Source: Bacteroidales bacterium (GTDB lineage: Bacteria; Bacteroidota; Bacteroidia; Bacteroidales; UBA10428). From it: 64,000 nt of DNA. Positions 54,685-64,000 of the stretch are shown here, piece after piece; positions within the stretch are counted from its first letter, which is position 1; the number at the start of each line of letters is the position of its first letter. A program made the position numbers and the translations under genes. Under the pieces are notes generated by a model. That model ran no database searches and was not told the origin of the DNA. It saw only the letters and a list, made by a program, of their open reading frames with translations. The stretch spans positions 92,763 through 156,762 of the forward strand of contig JAFGIP010000114.1 of the NCBI GenBank assembly GCA_016929525.1, read 5' to 3'.

Positions 54685-57600
54685 ATGCAAATTATTATGC
54701 GTTATATCAGACTTTTAATCCTGGTTTTATTATTAACCGGGAATGCAATAGCCCAAACTGATAATGTATTTTGGTTTGGAGCTCCCGATGTATCATCTGT
54801 TCATGGTGATGCACCTCAGAATGGTACACCAATTAACCTTCACATAACAGCTATCCATGCTACGCATGTTACTGTAAGCCGGCCTGCTGATCCCGGATTT
54901 ACACCGATTGAGCTCGACTTAACTGAAATGGAACATAGCACATTAAGGCTCGATAACAATCCGATAACAGGTAATTTAAGCATTGCACAGATAGAAACAT
55001 ACCCTAGCAATGATTTGGACAATGGTATGCAGAATAAAGGATTTTTAATTGAGTCGGATCCTGGTGAAATAACTGCCTATTATGAACTCGATAATACATT
55101 TAACAGGGACATTTTCCCACTAAAAGGCGGGAATGCTTTAGGTACGAATTTTTATGTATCGACACAAAATCGTTGGCGGAATGGCGATTACAGCGGAACT
55201 GCCTGGAGCGGGTTCGTAGTTGTTGCTACTGAAGATAATACTACAGTGACCGTTTACCAGAATGACGGATGGCTTTATTTCCCTGCTTCACCTGCAATCA
55301 GAACTGTTGTACTAAACAGGGGTGAAACTTTTGCATTCAGGGCTGCATCGGTTAATGCCAATCGTCATATTAATGGTGTTCGAGTGACTTCAGATAATCC
55401 GATTGCCATTACAACTTATGATGACTCGGTATGGAAAGAACCTGACGGATGTAAAGATATTCTTGGAGATCAGATTGTTCCTGTTGACCTGATCGGACAG
55501 GAATATATAGTAATGAAAGGATTCCTGAGCAGCGAAGAAAGAGTTTTTATCACAGGAACGGTAAATGGAACTCAGATAAGCATAGATGGCGGTGCTCCGG
55601 TAGCGACAATCAATGCAGGGGAAATGTATACCACTACTATAACTAACAGGGCTACACGATTTTATGCATCACAACCGGTGTACTTAATGCATACAACAGG
55701 TTTTGGTTGTGAACTGGGCGGAGCTTTGCTACCTACCATCGACGGATGTACAGGTTCTCACGATGTAACATTCACAAGAACTCCAAATACCGGTGATGCA
55801 TTTTATGTTAACATAATGGTTAGAAATGATACAGCCGCACTCAGCCCGTTTAGAAATCAGAGCATACACAACTTTACATTAAAGGTAAATGGTTCAGTTT
55901 ATAATATTCCTTCTAATTATTTTGAATTTACAGGTATCGATTCGGCATTTGCTGTATTAAGGGATGATCCTGTTGTTCATGCTTTCTTTACAGGTAATAT
56001 ACCTCCGGGAGAAGAAGCTCAGGTAAGTAATTCAATATCACGTTTTCATCTTGGGGTGATAAACGGAGGAGGTGCTTCTGGATGTAAATACGGATATTTT
56101 TCAGACTATGCCGAAAGTGGCGCTTCTGCGGGTATTGGAGGTGCATACCTTATTCAACAGGATGTGTACTGTAATCTTGATCCTATTAAACTGGTAGCAA
56201 GCGGAGGAAGAGCTTATTCCTGGGAAATGACTTTCCCTGATATAGACACAATTCCGCTATCAGCAATGATTTCAGATACTGCTGCCGCAGATCCGTATTT
56301 TTATCCTCCCGGTCCGGGAGACTATTATTTTAGAGTAACTGTTTATGGTGAATGTTTTACTGAAGAAACTATTGATATTATAACTCTTGTTAGGATTGGG
56401 CCAACATCCGATTTTATATTAGGCGGAGTAACTGGTTGTTCACCGTTTTCTACTACAATTGATAATACAACAGTTGGTCATGATTCTATATCAGTTTGGC
56501 TGATTGGGAATCCTCCGGTAACTATAAACCAGGATACCATGCCCGATCCGTTCATCTGGGAATTTCCGGAGAATAATACCGATACCATTCAAACACATAC
56601 AATAAGTTTATATAGTTATGCCGACGAGTTTTACAGCTGTAAAAGTGTCAGAACAAAAACAGTGAAAGTCAAGCCCAGGATTACGGCTGGCTTTGAGGTT
56701 GACGATTCTGTCGGCTGCCATCCCTTAACAGTGAATTTTACAAATCTGACTACAGGCAATTACGACAGTACAAGTTATTACTGGGATTTTGACGATAATA
56801 CGCAATCTTCCGAAAGGGATCCTGTTAATGTTTATGATAATTACAGTCTTATTGATACAGTTTATTATCCGCAATTAATGGTCGAATCGCCTTATGGTTG
56901 TCGCGATTCAATTACGGATACGATAGTTGTACATCCCAGGGTAAGGGCCAGAATGACTCTGGATCAGAGTGCCAGTTGCTCTCCGCTTTCCATTGACATG
57001 AACCCGGTAAGTTCTGTTGGAGTGGATACATTTTACTGGCATATTGATTATGTGTATGATGATAGCATCTACAGTACTACAACAAAGGATTTAGTACCCT
57101 TATATCACCAGGATACAAGTCTCGCAGGTCCTGATACCCTTGCAGTAACTTTATGGGGGATCAACCGCATGAATTGTGTCGATACATTTCAGACGAGGTA
57201 TATTGTGGTGTATCCCGAAGTTCAGGCAGAATTCGGTGTTAGCGCCGATACGGTATGTGATTCAACACGGATAGATTTCACTAATAATTCATTTGGCTAT
57301 CAGCTTTATTATGAATGGAATTTCGATGACGGAACGAATTATTCGGATACGACAGGAGATCCTTATTCACATATATTCTTTAACCGATCGGATGTAGATT
57401 CAACATATAATGTTACGCTTTCTGCGACTTCAGCCTATTTCTGCGAAAGCAGCTTTGATACAAATATTGTTGTACACCCGTTTGTCAGGGCGAATTTCGG
57501 TATTGAATATGAGAATAATTGTTCACCTCTCCTGGCTACAATATCGAACCTTAGCGTACAGGCTGATACCAATAAATGGGATTTTGGCGATGGTACTCCT

Positions 57601-60600
57601 GTAACATATGAAGATGCGGCATCGTTTATTCATTCTTTCCAAAACCTGAATATAAATACTGACACTACCTATACAGTTAGTTTGGTAACTCTTAATGATT
57701 ACGGCTGCAGCGATACTTCATCGCGTGAAATAGATATTTTCCCCGAGGTTGTTGCAGATTTTAACATAAGTGATTCAGTCGGATGTTCTCCCCGATCTGT
57801 AATGTTCCATAACAGATCAACGGGTGGGCTTCTATCTTTCTTATGGGATTTTGGGAATAGTACTTCCGGTGTGAATCCGGCACCCGATTTCCCAAAGACC
57901 TATACGAACTATAGTCAAACAGATACAACATATTATGTTACTTTAACTGTTTCCAATCCATACGGTTGCGATGATGAAGATTACGATTCAGTGACCGTGT
58001 TTGCTTCAATAGATGCTGAATTCTCTATGCCTGTAACGGATACATGTTCACCTTTTACAATGCGATTTGAAAATTTATCGTCGGTAGGTGCTCAGGTATA
58101 TGAATGGGATTTTCTAGGAACCGCAATTCCTACCCAAAATGACTTTGAACCGGTATTACCGCCATTTTCAAATACAAGCCTTACAGAAGATACAATTCTG
58201 GTCAGATTGGTTGCATACGGAGTTAACGATGCACCTCACAGGGCATGTGCCGATACACATTCAGTGCAGGTAGTTGTATTTCCGGAACTCGATGTTGATT
58301 TTGATCTGAGTAATGTTGCAGACTGTCAACCCCTTATTGCAGAAATTACAAATAACACGAACATCACAAGTGGAACAACATTCAGATGGGTGCTCGATGG
58401 TTTATTTTATTCATCGATTCAAAATCCACCTACATTAGTAGTTCCAAATTACGGATCAACAACTCAAATACATAACCTTCAATTATCGGGAGTATCGAAT
58501 TATGGTTGTCGTGATACAATAGATGAATCTTTTACAGTTTATTCTCTTGTTGATGCCAAATTCACCATTGACAGGGCAGGTATATGTTCCCGTGACACCA
58601 TCGTAATAGACCGTTCAAACAGCAGGGGTGGAATAACTGAATATGAGTGGGACTTTAACGGAGAAGCAACAGATAATCGCACTGACGAAGTGTTTGAGTA
58701 TTCATTTGCAAACATAACCGCCAGTCCGCAAACAAATTATATCTCACTTACGGTAACCAACGGAGAGATTGGCAGCAGCGGGGTTTGCGATTCAACATGG
58801 ATACAAACTATCAATGTCTATCCGGAAGTAACAGCCAGTTTTGAGTTGGATGCAAATGAGTTCTGTTACCCGGATACTACGGTCTTTACCAATCTCACCG
58901 ACAATGCTGTTAATTACTTTTGGGATTTTGGTGACGGCTCAAATTCAAATCAGACAAATCCTCAACATGTCTTCAATAATTTTGATCAGGTGAACGATGA
59001 AACATTCACCGTAAATTTACTGGCTCGTTCAACATATAACTGTTATGATGATACGAGTATAAACATTACTGTCTGGGCAAAACCGGATGCCGATTTTGAA
59101 TTTGACGAAACAGTTGACTGTCCGCCATTCGAAGCCCAGATGCGAAATTCTTCGACAGGTAACAATCTCGATTATCACTGGGATTTTGGTGGCATAGATG
59201 AAAGTTTTGAAGAAGAACCTTCTTATATTTTCGGAAACGAAACATCTGAAATTTTATCTGTGGATATTACCCTTACAGTTACGTCGGAAAGAGGATGTAC
59301 CGACTTTCTGGTCAGAACACTTAGTGTTTATCCGAATGTGCAGGTTAGTATGGAGATACTGCCCGGCACAGAGGGGTGTAGTCCTTTGTATATCGATTTT
59401 ATTGGAGATACAATCAATGTAAACAGTATGATCTGGTATATTGATGAACAGGGATTCAGTACTCTTAAAGATCCCAGTTACAGGTTCGTAAATAATTCAC
59501 CCGGTAATGAGACTTTCGATGTTACTTTCAGGGGATTCTCGGTGTACAATTGTACCGACGATACAACGGTTACAATAACGGTATACCCGACTCCATCCGC
59601 AGAATTTATACCTGAAGAGATCATACACGATTATGATACGGAAAATGATGCAACAACTGTAACCTTCCAAAATGAAACCCTGTTCCAGGATAACTGGCGA
59701 TATAGCTGGGATTTTGGTGATGGAACAGGGGGCGAAGATGATGAACTAATTTTCAATCACGTGTATGGATTCGAATTCTGGGGTGATCCTGACGATAATT
59801 TCAGAATTCCAGTGCGAATGATTGCTTATAATCAGGATAATGAAGAATGCTTGGACACAGTTTGGAATGAAATATATATCTATGCACCGGTACCGGAGAT
59901 AGCACTTGAAGAAGATGTAAGCGGGTGTGAACCACTAACTGTTGATTTTTCTGCCATAACAAACTATGTGTATGAAGACCAGTATGAGTGGGATTTCGGT
60001 ATTCCCGGTGAGACTTCGACAGAAGAGACACCTTCATTCACTTATACAGAACCCGGTGTATATACCGCAAAACTTATAGTAAGAGGCGATGGTGGTACAA
60101 ATTGGGATTATCGATTGATCACTGTTTATCCAAAACCAATAGTTGATTTCAGTTTCAATGATTCAGTAGTATTTGTAAGAAGTCAGAACAGACCTGATGA
60201 AGTCATTAACTTCTATAATCACACTCAGTTTGGAGAGAATTATGAGTGGTATTTTGAAAATAATCTGGATGGAGGAATCCCGGATTCATACGAACAAAAT
60301 CCAACATGGTATTACTCTGAAACCGGCACTTACTATGTTGCACTGGTTGCGCAAAGCGACCAGACTTGTCTTGATACCTTAATAAGTCCGATTCCTATAA
60401 GAGTTCTTGGAGAAGCATCAGTACAGTTTCCAACAGGTTTCTTTGTTGATCCGGCAGGAGCGCGGGATGGATATGTTTCTGACCCTGAAGATACCGACTT
60501 GAGGATTTTCAGGCCTTATGCACAGGGTGTTGAGAAATATAACCTCGAAGTATACAACAGGTGGGGTGTGTTGGTATTTGAATCAAACGATGTGAATTAT

Positions 60601-60747
60601 GGATGGAATGGTTATATCAACGGTGAACCTGCTAAACAGGATGTGTATTTATACAGGGCTAAGGGTAGGTTTACCAATGGTCAGCCTTTCGAAATAAGTG
60701 GTGATGTAACATTAATAGTGGCGCCAGTTACAGGTGGAACTCCCTAA
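54685..60747 (+). CDS. PKD-repeat surface protein with T9SS type B (gliding-motility-type) C-terminal domain
   Basis: The 2020-residue protein has a signal peptide (an alternative ATG at 54697 gives MRYIRLLILVLLLTGNAIAQ). The first 450 residues resemble the IgGFc-binding N-terminal domain (FWFGAPDVSSVHGDAPQNGT). About a dozen PKD-like repeats of roughly 90 residues follow, most with a WDFGDG-type motif (KWDFGDGTPV, YFWDFGDGSNSNQTNPQHVF, YSWDFGDGTGG). The last 90 residues are the type B sorting domain (EVYNRWGVLVFESNDVNYGW, ISGDVTLIVAP). Type B cargo such as SprB is exported by the T9SS with help from a SprF-type partner, and a PorP/SprF gene follows 158 bases downstream. A role in adhesion or gliding is inferred. 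Confidence 0.88.
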   Translation: MQIIMRYIRLLILVLLLTGNAIAQTDNVFWFGAPDVSSVHGDAPQNGTPINLHITAIHATHVTVSRPADPGFTPIELDLTEMEHSTLRLDNNPITGNLSIAQIETYPSNDLDNGMQNKGFLIESDPGEITAYYELDNTFNRDIFPLKGGNALGTNFYVSTQNRWRNGDYSGTAWSGFVVVATEDNTTVTVYQNDGWLYFPASPAIRTVVLNRGETFAFRAASVNANRHINGVRVTSDNPIAITTYDDSVWKEPDGCKDILGDQIVPVDLIGQEYIVMKGFLSSEERVFITGTVNGTQISIDGGAPVATINAGEMYTTTITNRATRFYASQPVYLMHTTGFGCELGGALLPTIDGCTGSHDVTFTRTPNTGDAFYVNIMVRNDTAALSPFRNQSIHNFTLKVNGSVYNIPSNYFEFTGIDSAFAVLRDDPVVHAFFTGNIPPGEEAQVSNSISRFHLGVINGGGASGCKYGYFSDYAESGASAGIGGAYLIQQDVYCNLDPIKLVASGGRAYSWEMTFPDIDTIPLSAMISDTAAADPYFYPPGPGDYYFRVTVYGECFTEETIDIITLVRIGPTSDFILGGVTGCSPFSTTIDNTTVGHDSISVWLIGNPPVTINQDTMPDPFIWEFPENNTDTIQTHTISLYSYADEFYSCKSVRTKTVKVKPRITAGFEVDDSVGCHPLTVNFTNLTTGNYDSTSYYWDFDDNTQSSERDPVNVYDNYSLIDTVYYPQLMVESPYGCRDSITDTIVVHPRVRARMTLDQSASCSPLSIDMNPVSSVGVDTFYWHIDYVYDDSIYSTTTKDLVPLYHQDTSLAGPDTLAVTLWGINRMNCVDTFQTRYIVVYPEVQAEFGVSADTVCDSTRIDFTNNSFGYQLYYEWNFDDGTNYSDTTGDPYSHIFFNRSDVDSTYNVTLSATSAYFCESSFDTNIVVHPFVRANFGIEYENNCSPLLATISNLSVQADTNKWDFGDGTPVTYEDAASFIHSFQNLNINTDTTYTVSLVTLNDYGCSDTSSREIDIFPEVVADFNISDSVGCSPRSVMFHNRSTGGLLSFLWDFGNSTSGVNPAPDFPKTYTNYSQTDTTYYVTLTVSNPYGCDDEDYDSVTVFASIDAEFSMPVTDTCSPFTMRFENLSSVGAQVYEWDFLGTAIPTQNDFEPVLPPFSNTSLTEDTILVRLVAYGVNDAPHRACADTHSVQVVVFPELDVDFDLSNVADCQPLIAEITNNTNITSGTTFRWVLDGLFYSSIQNPPTLVVPNYGSTTQIHNLQLSGVSNYGCRDTIDESFTVYSLVDAKFTIDRAGICSRDTIVIDRSNSRGGITEYEWDFNGEATDNRTDEVFEYSFANITASPQTNYISLTVTNGEIGSSGVCDSTWIQTINVYPEVTASFELDANEFCYPDTTVFTNLTDNAVNYFWDFGDGSNSNQTNPQHVFNNFDQVNDETFTVNLLARSTYNCYDDTSINITVWAKPDADFEFDETVDCPPFEAQMRNSSTGNNLDYHWDFGGIDESFEEEPSYIFGNETSEILSVDITLTVTSERGCTDFLVRTLSVYPNVQVSMEILPGTEGCSPLYIDFIGDTINVNSMIWYIDEQGFSTLKDPSYRFVNNSPGNETFDVTFRGFSVYNCTDDTTVTITVYPTPSAEFIPEEIIHDYDTENDATTVTFQNETLFQDNWRYSWDFGDGTGGEDDELIFNHVYGFEFWGDPDDNFRIPVRMIAYNQDNEECLDTVWNEIYIYAPVPEIALEEDVSGCEPLTVDFSAITNYVYEDQYEWDFGIPGETSTEETPSFTYTEPGVYTAKLIVRGDGGTNWDYRLITVYPKPIVDFSFNDSVVFVRSQNRPDEVINFYNHTQFGENYEWYFENNLDGGIPDSYEQNPTWYYSETGTYYVALVAQSDQTCLDTLISPIPIRVLGEASVQFPTGFFVDPAGARDGYVSDPEDTDLRIFRPYAQGVEKYNLEVYNRWGVLVFESNDVNYGWNGYINGEPAKQDVYLYRAKGRFTNGQPFEISGDVTLIVAPVTGGTP

Positions 60748-60905
60748 CAAATTAACTGGTCATATCTGCCTAATCTTCTTAAATGAACTTTTTGTGTTCA
60801 TAAATAGTGTATTCATGGTAAAACTCGGGTTATTAAAAGAATTATTTTCGTTATTAAAACCAACTCGGGCTTTTACCGTAATATATTGTAAAAACGTGAG
60901 AATTT

Positions 60906-61877
60906 GTGCGTAAGATAATTTTTTACATATTATTAATCAGCACATTAGAGTATGTGTACTGTCAGGATCCGCAGTTCTCACAGTTTTACTCCAATCCTTT
61001 ATATTTAGCACCATCTTTTGCCGGTGCGGTCGAAGGAAGCAGAATAGCATTGGTTTACAGGAATCAGTGGTGGGAGGCAACGTCACCATTCAGGGTATAT
61101 AGCGTATCATACGATCATTATTTTTCTACATTTAATAGCGGTGTAGGATTGCTAGCATATAAAGATGTTGCCGGATCGAGTGGCCTGGGTTCATTAAATG
61201 TTGGTTTGCAATATTCTTACAACTTTAAAGTTTATAATGTAGTGCATATACGCCCCGGTCTGGCATTTTACTATGTAGAACATGGCCTTAGTAAAGGTTT
61301 ATTATTTATTGACGATATTATTCATGAAAGTGATGGGTATACCGGGGCTCCGGATCCTTCTTCTCAGAGATCGCGTGATATCGATGTGGGTACATCAGCG
61401 CTGGTTTATACAAAAAAGCTGTGGTTTGGAGGAGCGATCGACCACCTTTTAACTCCCAGTATCTCGTTATATGCATCTGAATCAAATATTCCTATTAAGT
61501 TCAGCATATTTGGTGGTTATGAGTTTCGAAGGAAAGGGAAACTGCTTAAGCCCAGCGATGAAACAATGACATTTGCTTTTATGTATAAGCAGCAACAAGG
61601 AATTATGCAGCTTGACCTGGGCGTATACTGGTATAATTACCCGCTTGTTTTAGGATTATGGTACAGAGGAATTCCGCTGGTAAATTCACAAAGGGGAGAT
61701 GCCATGGTCTTTCTGGTTGGTATAAAAACGCAACAATTTAATATTGGTTACAGTTACGATTTTACTATTTCAAACCTGTTGTCAAGTGTTCATGGATCTC
61801 ACGAAGTTGCCATGACTTATAAATTCCTTCTTCCTGAGCGTAAAAAGAAAGGTACAGTACCCTGCCCCGAATTTTAA
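60906..61877 (+). CDS. PorP/SprF family outer-membrane protein
   Basis: The 323-residue protein starts at GTG; no in-frame ATG offers a signal peptide. It has a signal peptide (about 1-19, ending near VYCQ) followed by the family start DPQFSQFYSNPLYLAPSFAG, RIALVYRNQWWEATSPFRVY and many amphipathic strands of an outer-membrane barrel, with KFSIFGGYEFRRKGKLLKP. PorP/SprF proteins are needed to export or anchor type B T9SS cargo. It lies downstream of the 2020-residue type B protein, so the pair is probably a cargo/partner unit. Confidence 0.92.
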   Translation: MRKIIFYILLISTLEYVYCQDPQFSQFYSNPLYLAPSFAGAVEGSRIALVYRNQWWEATSPFRVYSVSYDHYFSTFNSGVGLLAYKDVAGSSGLGSLNVGLQYSYNFKVYNVVHIRPGLAFYYVEHGLSKGLLFIDDIIHESDGYTGAPDPSSQRSRDIDVGTSALVYTKKLWFGGAIDHLLTPSISLYASESNIPIKFSIFGGYEFRRKGKLLKPSDETMTFAFMYKQQQGIMQLDLGVYWYNYPLVLGLWYRGIPLVNSQRGDAMVFLVGIKTQQFNIGYSYDFTISNLLSSVHGSHEVAMTYKFLLPERKKKGTVPCPEF

Positions 61878-61918
61878 TCTCCCTTATTACTCCTGATAAC
61901 ATTTTTCGGTTTTTTCCC

Positions 61919-61946
61919 TTGTGGTATTACTAAAATCTTATTTTTG
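61919..61946 (+). promoter_or_regulatory. Candidate promoter of the OmpH-like gene
   Basis: TTG at 61919-61921 and TATTTTTG at 61939-61946 are separated by 17 bases. The -7 element matches TAnnTTTG and ends 33 bases before the ATG. Confidence 0.42.
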
Positions 61947-61979
61947 TAACTCGCAAAAATATTTATTAATAATCGAACA

Positions 61980-62591
61980 ATGAAAAATTTATCTACAATA
62001 ATTAATGCAGTTACACTGGCAGCTGTTTTAGTGCTTTATATTTTATTTTTTAAAGGTTCCGGCAAGGAAACCGAAGTTGGAGATCATACTGTTAAAGATA
62101 GTTTGCCGGAAGTAGCTGGAGGAATTGTTTATATTAATATAGATACTGTTCTGAACAGTTATGAAATGTATTTTGATATCCAGGCCGATTTACAAGATAA
62201 GCTGAAGACATCGGAAGCACAACTCGCCGGCAAGGAAAAGTCTCTGAGAAAAGAAATGGAAGATTTCCAGTATAAAATCGATCGTCAGCTTGTGACACGG
62301 TCGGAAGCAGCAGAAATTCAGCAGCAGCTTATGCAAAAAGAACAGGCACTGTATCAGTTACAAAACAACCTTCAGCTTCAACTTGCAGAAGAGGAACAGG
62401 TGGCACAGCGCAAAGTATTGAATTCAATTATGGAATATTTAAAATCGCTTGAAAGTACAGAAAGTTATCAATTTGTTCTGGGAACCACATTTGGTGGCAA
62501 CATTCTGTATGCACATGAAGATCTTAATATAACTAAGATGGTTATCAACGGGCTGAATGAAAAATATCGCCGAGATAAAGAAAATGAATAA
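61980..62591 (+). CDS. OmpH/Skp family protein
   Basis: The 203-residue protein has an N-terminal hydrophobic segment (about 7-25) that acts as a signal anchor or uncleaved signal. A strand GGIVYINIDTVLNSYEMYFD is followed by a long coiled coil (about 65-145; KTSEAQLAGKEKSLRKEMED) and a C-terminal YQFVLGTTFGGNILYAHEDL segment. This is the Skp-type jellyfish layout of periplasmic chaperones that hold outer-membrane proteins. The large surface and barrel proteins of this window are typical clients. The GT2 gene starts 12 bases downstream. Confidence 0.88.
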   Translation: MKNLSTIINAVTLAAVLVLYILFFKGSGKETEVGDHTVKDSLPEVAGGIVYINIDTVLNSYEMYFDIQADLQDKLKTSEAQLAGKEKSLRKEMEDFQYKIDRQLVTRSEAAEIQQQLMQKEQALYQLQNNLQLQLAEEEQVAQRKVLNSIMEYLKSLESTESYQFVLGTTFGGNILYAHEDLNITKMVINGLNEKYRRDKENE

Positions 62592-62603
62592 GAACTCATA
62601 TTT

Positions 62604-63863
62604 ATGAGCTTTGCTGATAAATATCTTCAAAAACATTTGTTTATTGAACAACAGATTCAAGAGCCCCCATCGGGGCTCTTGCGTTTTGTGGTAGTAATTC
62701 CGGCCTATTCCGAAGATAAGATTCTTGATACCTTAAATTCAGTTAAAAAGGCACATTTACCACAGGGACATATTGAAGTTATTATTATAGTTAACTATGC
62801 AGAAACCGAAGATGAACAAGTGAAGAAAGAGAATGAGGAAATCTTTAAAAGAATATTGAAATGGAGCAAGGTTAACTCGTCACCTCAGTTAAAGTTTTTT
62901 GGAATCTTGGCTGCCGATATGCCTGAAAAACATGCAGGAGCAGGACTTGCAAGGAAAATAGGCATGGATGAGTCCGTAAACAGGTTTAACATGCTTAACA
63001 GACCGCAAGGGCTTATTCTTTCGCTTGATGCTGATGCTTCTGTTGAAATCAACTACTTTAAAGCGATTGAGGACGTTATGAATAAGAATGATGGACCCGA
63101 TGGTTGTATATTGAGATTTGAGCACCCCGTTTCCGGGACAGATTATCCACAGGAAGTTTACAATGCAATTATTCAGTATGAGCTTCATTTACGGTATTAT
63201 AAGCAAATGCTGCATTATATTGGTTTTCCATATGCAAGATATACTATTGGTTCATGTTTTGGTGTAACTGCAGATGCATATATAAAACACGGTGGAATGA
63301 ACAGGCGTAAAGCCGGCGAAGATTTTTATTTTCTTAATAAGGTATTTCCCAATGCAAAATTTGTTGATATTAACTCAACCTGTGTTCATCCTTCGCCAAG
63401 AATTTCAAACAGGGTTCCTTTCGGTACCGGGCCGGAAATAGCCAGAATGATCGGAAAACCAGATGGAAAGTATTATACATATTCACCACAGTCATTTGCC
63501 GACCTGAAGTTATTTATTGAAAAAACTGAAAAATTCTATCGTTTGAAAGGAGCAGAATTAAAAAATGAAATAACAGGATTCTCAGAGCCTCTTAAAGAGT
63601 TTTTAACTGAAAATGAATTCAATAAAAAATTAAATGAGATAAGTTTAAATACAGCCTCATTTGAATCATTTGGAAAAAGATTCTTTAATTGGTTTGATGC
63701 TTTTAAGATTGTAAAATATCTTAATTATAGTCACAAATCTCATTATAAGAAAGTAATCGCTGAAGAAGCAGTGAAAGAATATTTCATGCTGAAAGGAATA
63801 TTATATGACAGGTTTGAACCTTTTGATTTACTTTCTAAAATGAGAGAACTGGAAATGGTGTAA
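62604..63863 (+). CDS. Glycosyltransferase family 2 protein
   Basis: The 419-residue protein has a GT-A fold start at RFVVVIPAYSEDKILDTLNS (about residue 28), LSLDADASVEINYFKAIEDV as the DXD-type metal site, and a C-terminal helical region. The GMNRRKAGEDFYFLNKVFPN motif resembles the ED motif of GT2 enzymes. There is no TM segment, so it is cytosolic. The first 27 residues match the N-terminal style of related Bacteroidota proteins, so I keep the ATG at 62604 despite the hairpin inside this part. Acceptor and donor sugars are unknown. Confidence 0.85.
   Translation: MSFADKYLQKHLFIEQQIQEPPSGLLRFVVVIPAYSEDKILDTLNSVKKAHLPQGHIEVIIIVNYAETEDEQVKKENEEIFKRILKWSKVNSSPQLKFFGILAADMPEKHAGAGLARKIGMDESVNRFNMLNRPQGLILSLDADASVEINYFKAIEDVMNKNDGPDGCILRFEHPVSGTDYPQEVYNAIIQYELHLRYYKQMLHYIGFPYARYTIGSCFGVTADAYIKHGGMNRRKAGEDFYFLNKVFPNAKFVDINSTCVHPSPRISNRVPFGTGPEIARMIGKPDGKYYTYSPQSFADLKLFIEKTEKFYRLKGAELKNEITGFSEPLKEFLTENEFNKKLNEISLNTASFESFGKRFFNWFDAFKIVKYLNYSHKSHYKKVIAEEAVKEYFMLKGILYDRFEPFDLLSKMRELEMV
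62659..62680 (+). terminator. Strong hairpin inside the start of the GT2 gene
   Basis: AAGAGCCCC and GGGGCTCTT form a 9-bp perfect stem around CATC, followed by GCGTTTTG. It lies about 70 bases after the OmpH stop and in codons 19-26 of the GT2 gene. The broken T-tract makes it at best an attenuator or leaky terminator for the upstream gene. Confidence 0.4.
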
Positions 63864-64000
63864 TCAAAATGTTATGAAGCCCTTTGAGCTTTCCAATCTG
63901 TGAGTTTAATTCATCAAGGGAGTGTTCATTTAAGTGTGTCATCCCTTTAAATTCTATTTTCAAATATAATTGTTAATTGATTTAAAATGGTTGGCCAATC

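Noticed and set aside
63864..64000. Possible gene at the right edge, including a 42-codon open minus-strand frame
   Set aside because: The frame is short, its start is unclear and nothing resembles a known protein. The AAGGGA/TCCCTT inverted repeat has no good T-tract, so I claim neither gene nor terminator.

Overview
The window reads as a chromosomal segment of an AT-rich Bacteroidota bacterium, probably from the Bacteroidales/Marinilabiliales side, although no rRNA gene is present to place it. Four things support this. The ribosomal and secY operon has Bacteroidota-type proteins, including a cysteine-free L36 and a long-tailed L17. Secreted proteins end in type IX secretion (T9SS) sorting domains of both type A and type B. 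A PorP/SprF-family membrane protein and PorE-like TPR-propeller-OmpA proteins are present. Several upstream regions carry the Bacteroidota promoter element TAnnTTTG rather than a Pribnow box.

Region 1 (1-8580) is the 3' half of the spc/alpha ribosomal superoperon: rplR (partial), rpsE, rpmD, rplO, secY, map, infA, rpmJ, rpsM, rpsK, rpsD, rpoA and rplQ. It ends at a hairpin terminator and is followed by eno with its own terminator. Region 2 (8600-12050) holds a secreted GH128-like glycosidase with CBM6 and a T9SS tail, then citrate synthase. Region 3 (12100-19910) is signalling and envelope: a propeller/Y_Y_Y/SpoIIE phosphatase, a convergent hybrid histidine kinase with an eroded ATPase domain, two unrecognised exported proteins and a TPR protein. 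Region 4 (19965-23430) holds a GT2 fused to a degenerate sugar-phosphotransferase-like domain, and an orphan 2-oxoacid dehydrogenase E2.

Region 5 (23500-39831) is the most unusual part. Five consecutive paralogues share a signal peptide, a TPR domain and a PD40 beta-propeller but have five different C-termini: helical repeats plus a membrane anchor, CRD plus OmpA, linker plus OmpA, nothing, and repeats plus a SPOR-like domain. They run on the same strand into a GNAT acetyltransferase, a double-SPOR coiled-coil protein, and a Wza/Wzc pair for polysaccharide export. I infer an envelope-spanning assembly that contacts the inner membrane, the peptidoglycan and possibly the outer membrane, related to but distinct from PorE of the T9SS.

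Region 6 (39841-49400) is mostly housekeeping: a PD-(D/E)XK protein divergent from holA, a rhomboid protease, a class IV aminotransferase, YqgE, NhaC, a histidine phosphatase, an ECF sigma factor operon, a small unknown protein and proline dehydrogenase. Region 7 (49500-61880) has a giant type A T9SS cargo protein divergent from a 2020-residue PKD-rich type B cargo protein, which is followed by its likely PorP/SprF partner. Region 8 (61900-63863) has an OmpH/Skp-like protein and a GT2 enzyme. The last 137 bases hold no gene I can support.

I saw no tRNA, rRNA, CRISPR array, insertion sequence or phage gene. Residue numbers were counted by hand from the translations; domain limits are approximate. 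Family names come from recognised motifs, not from a database search.
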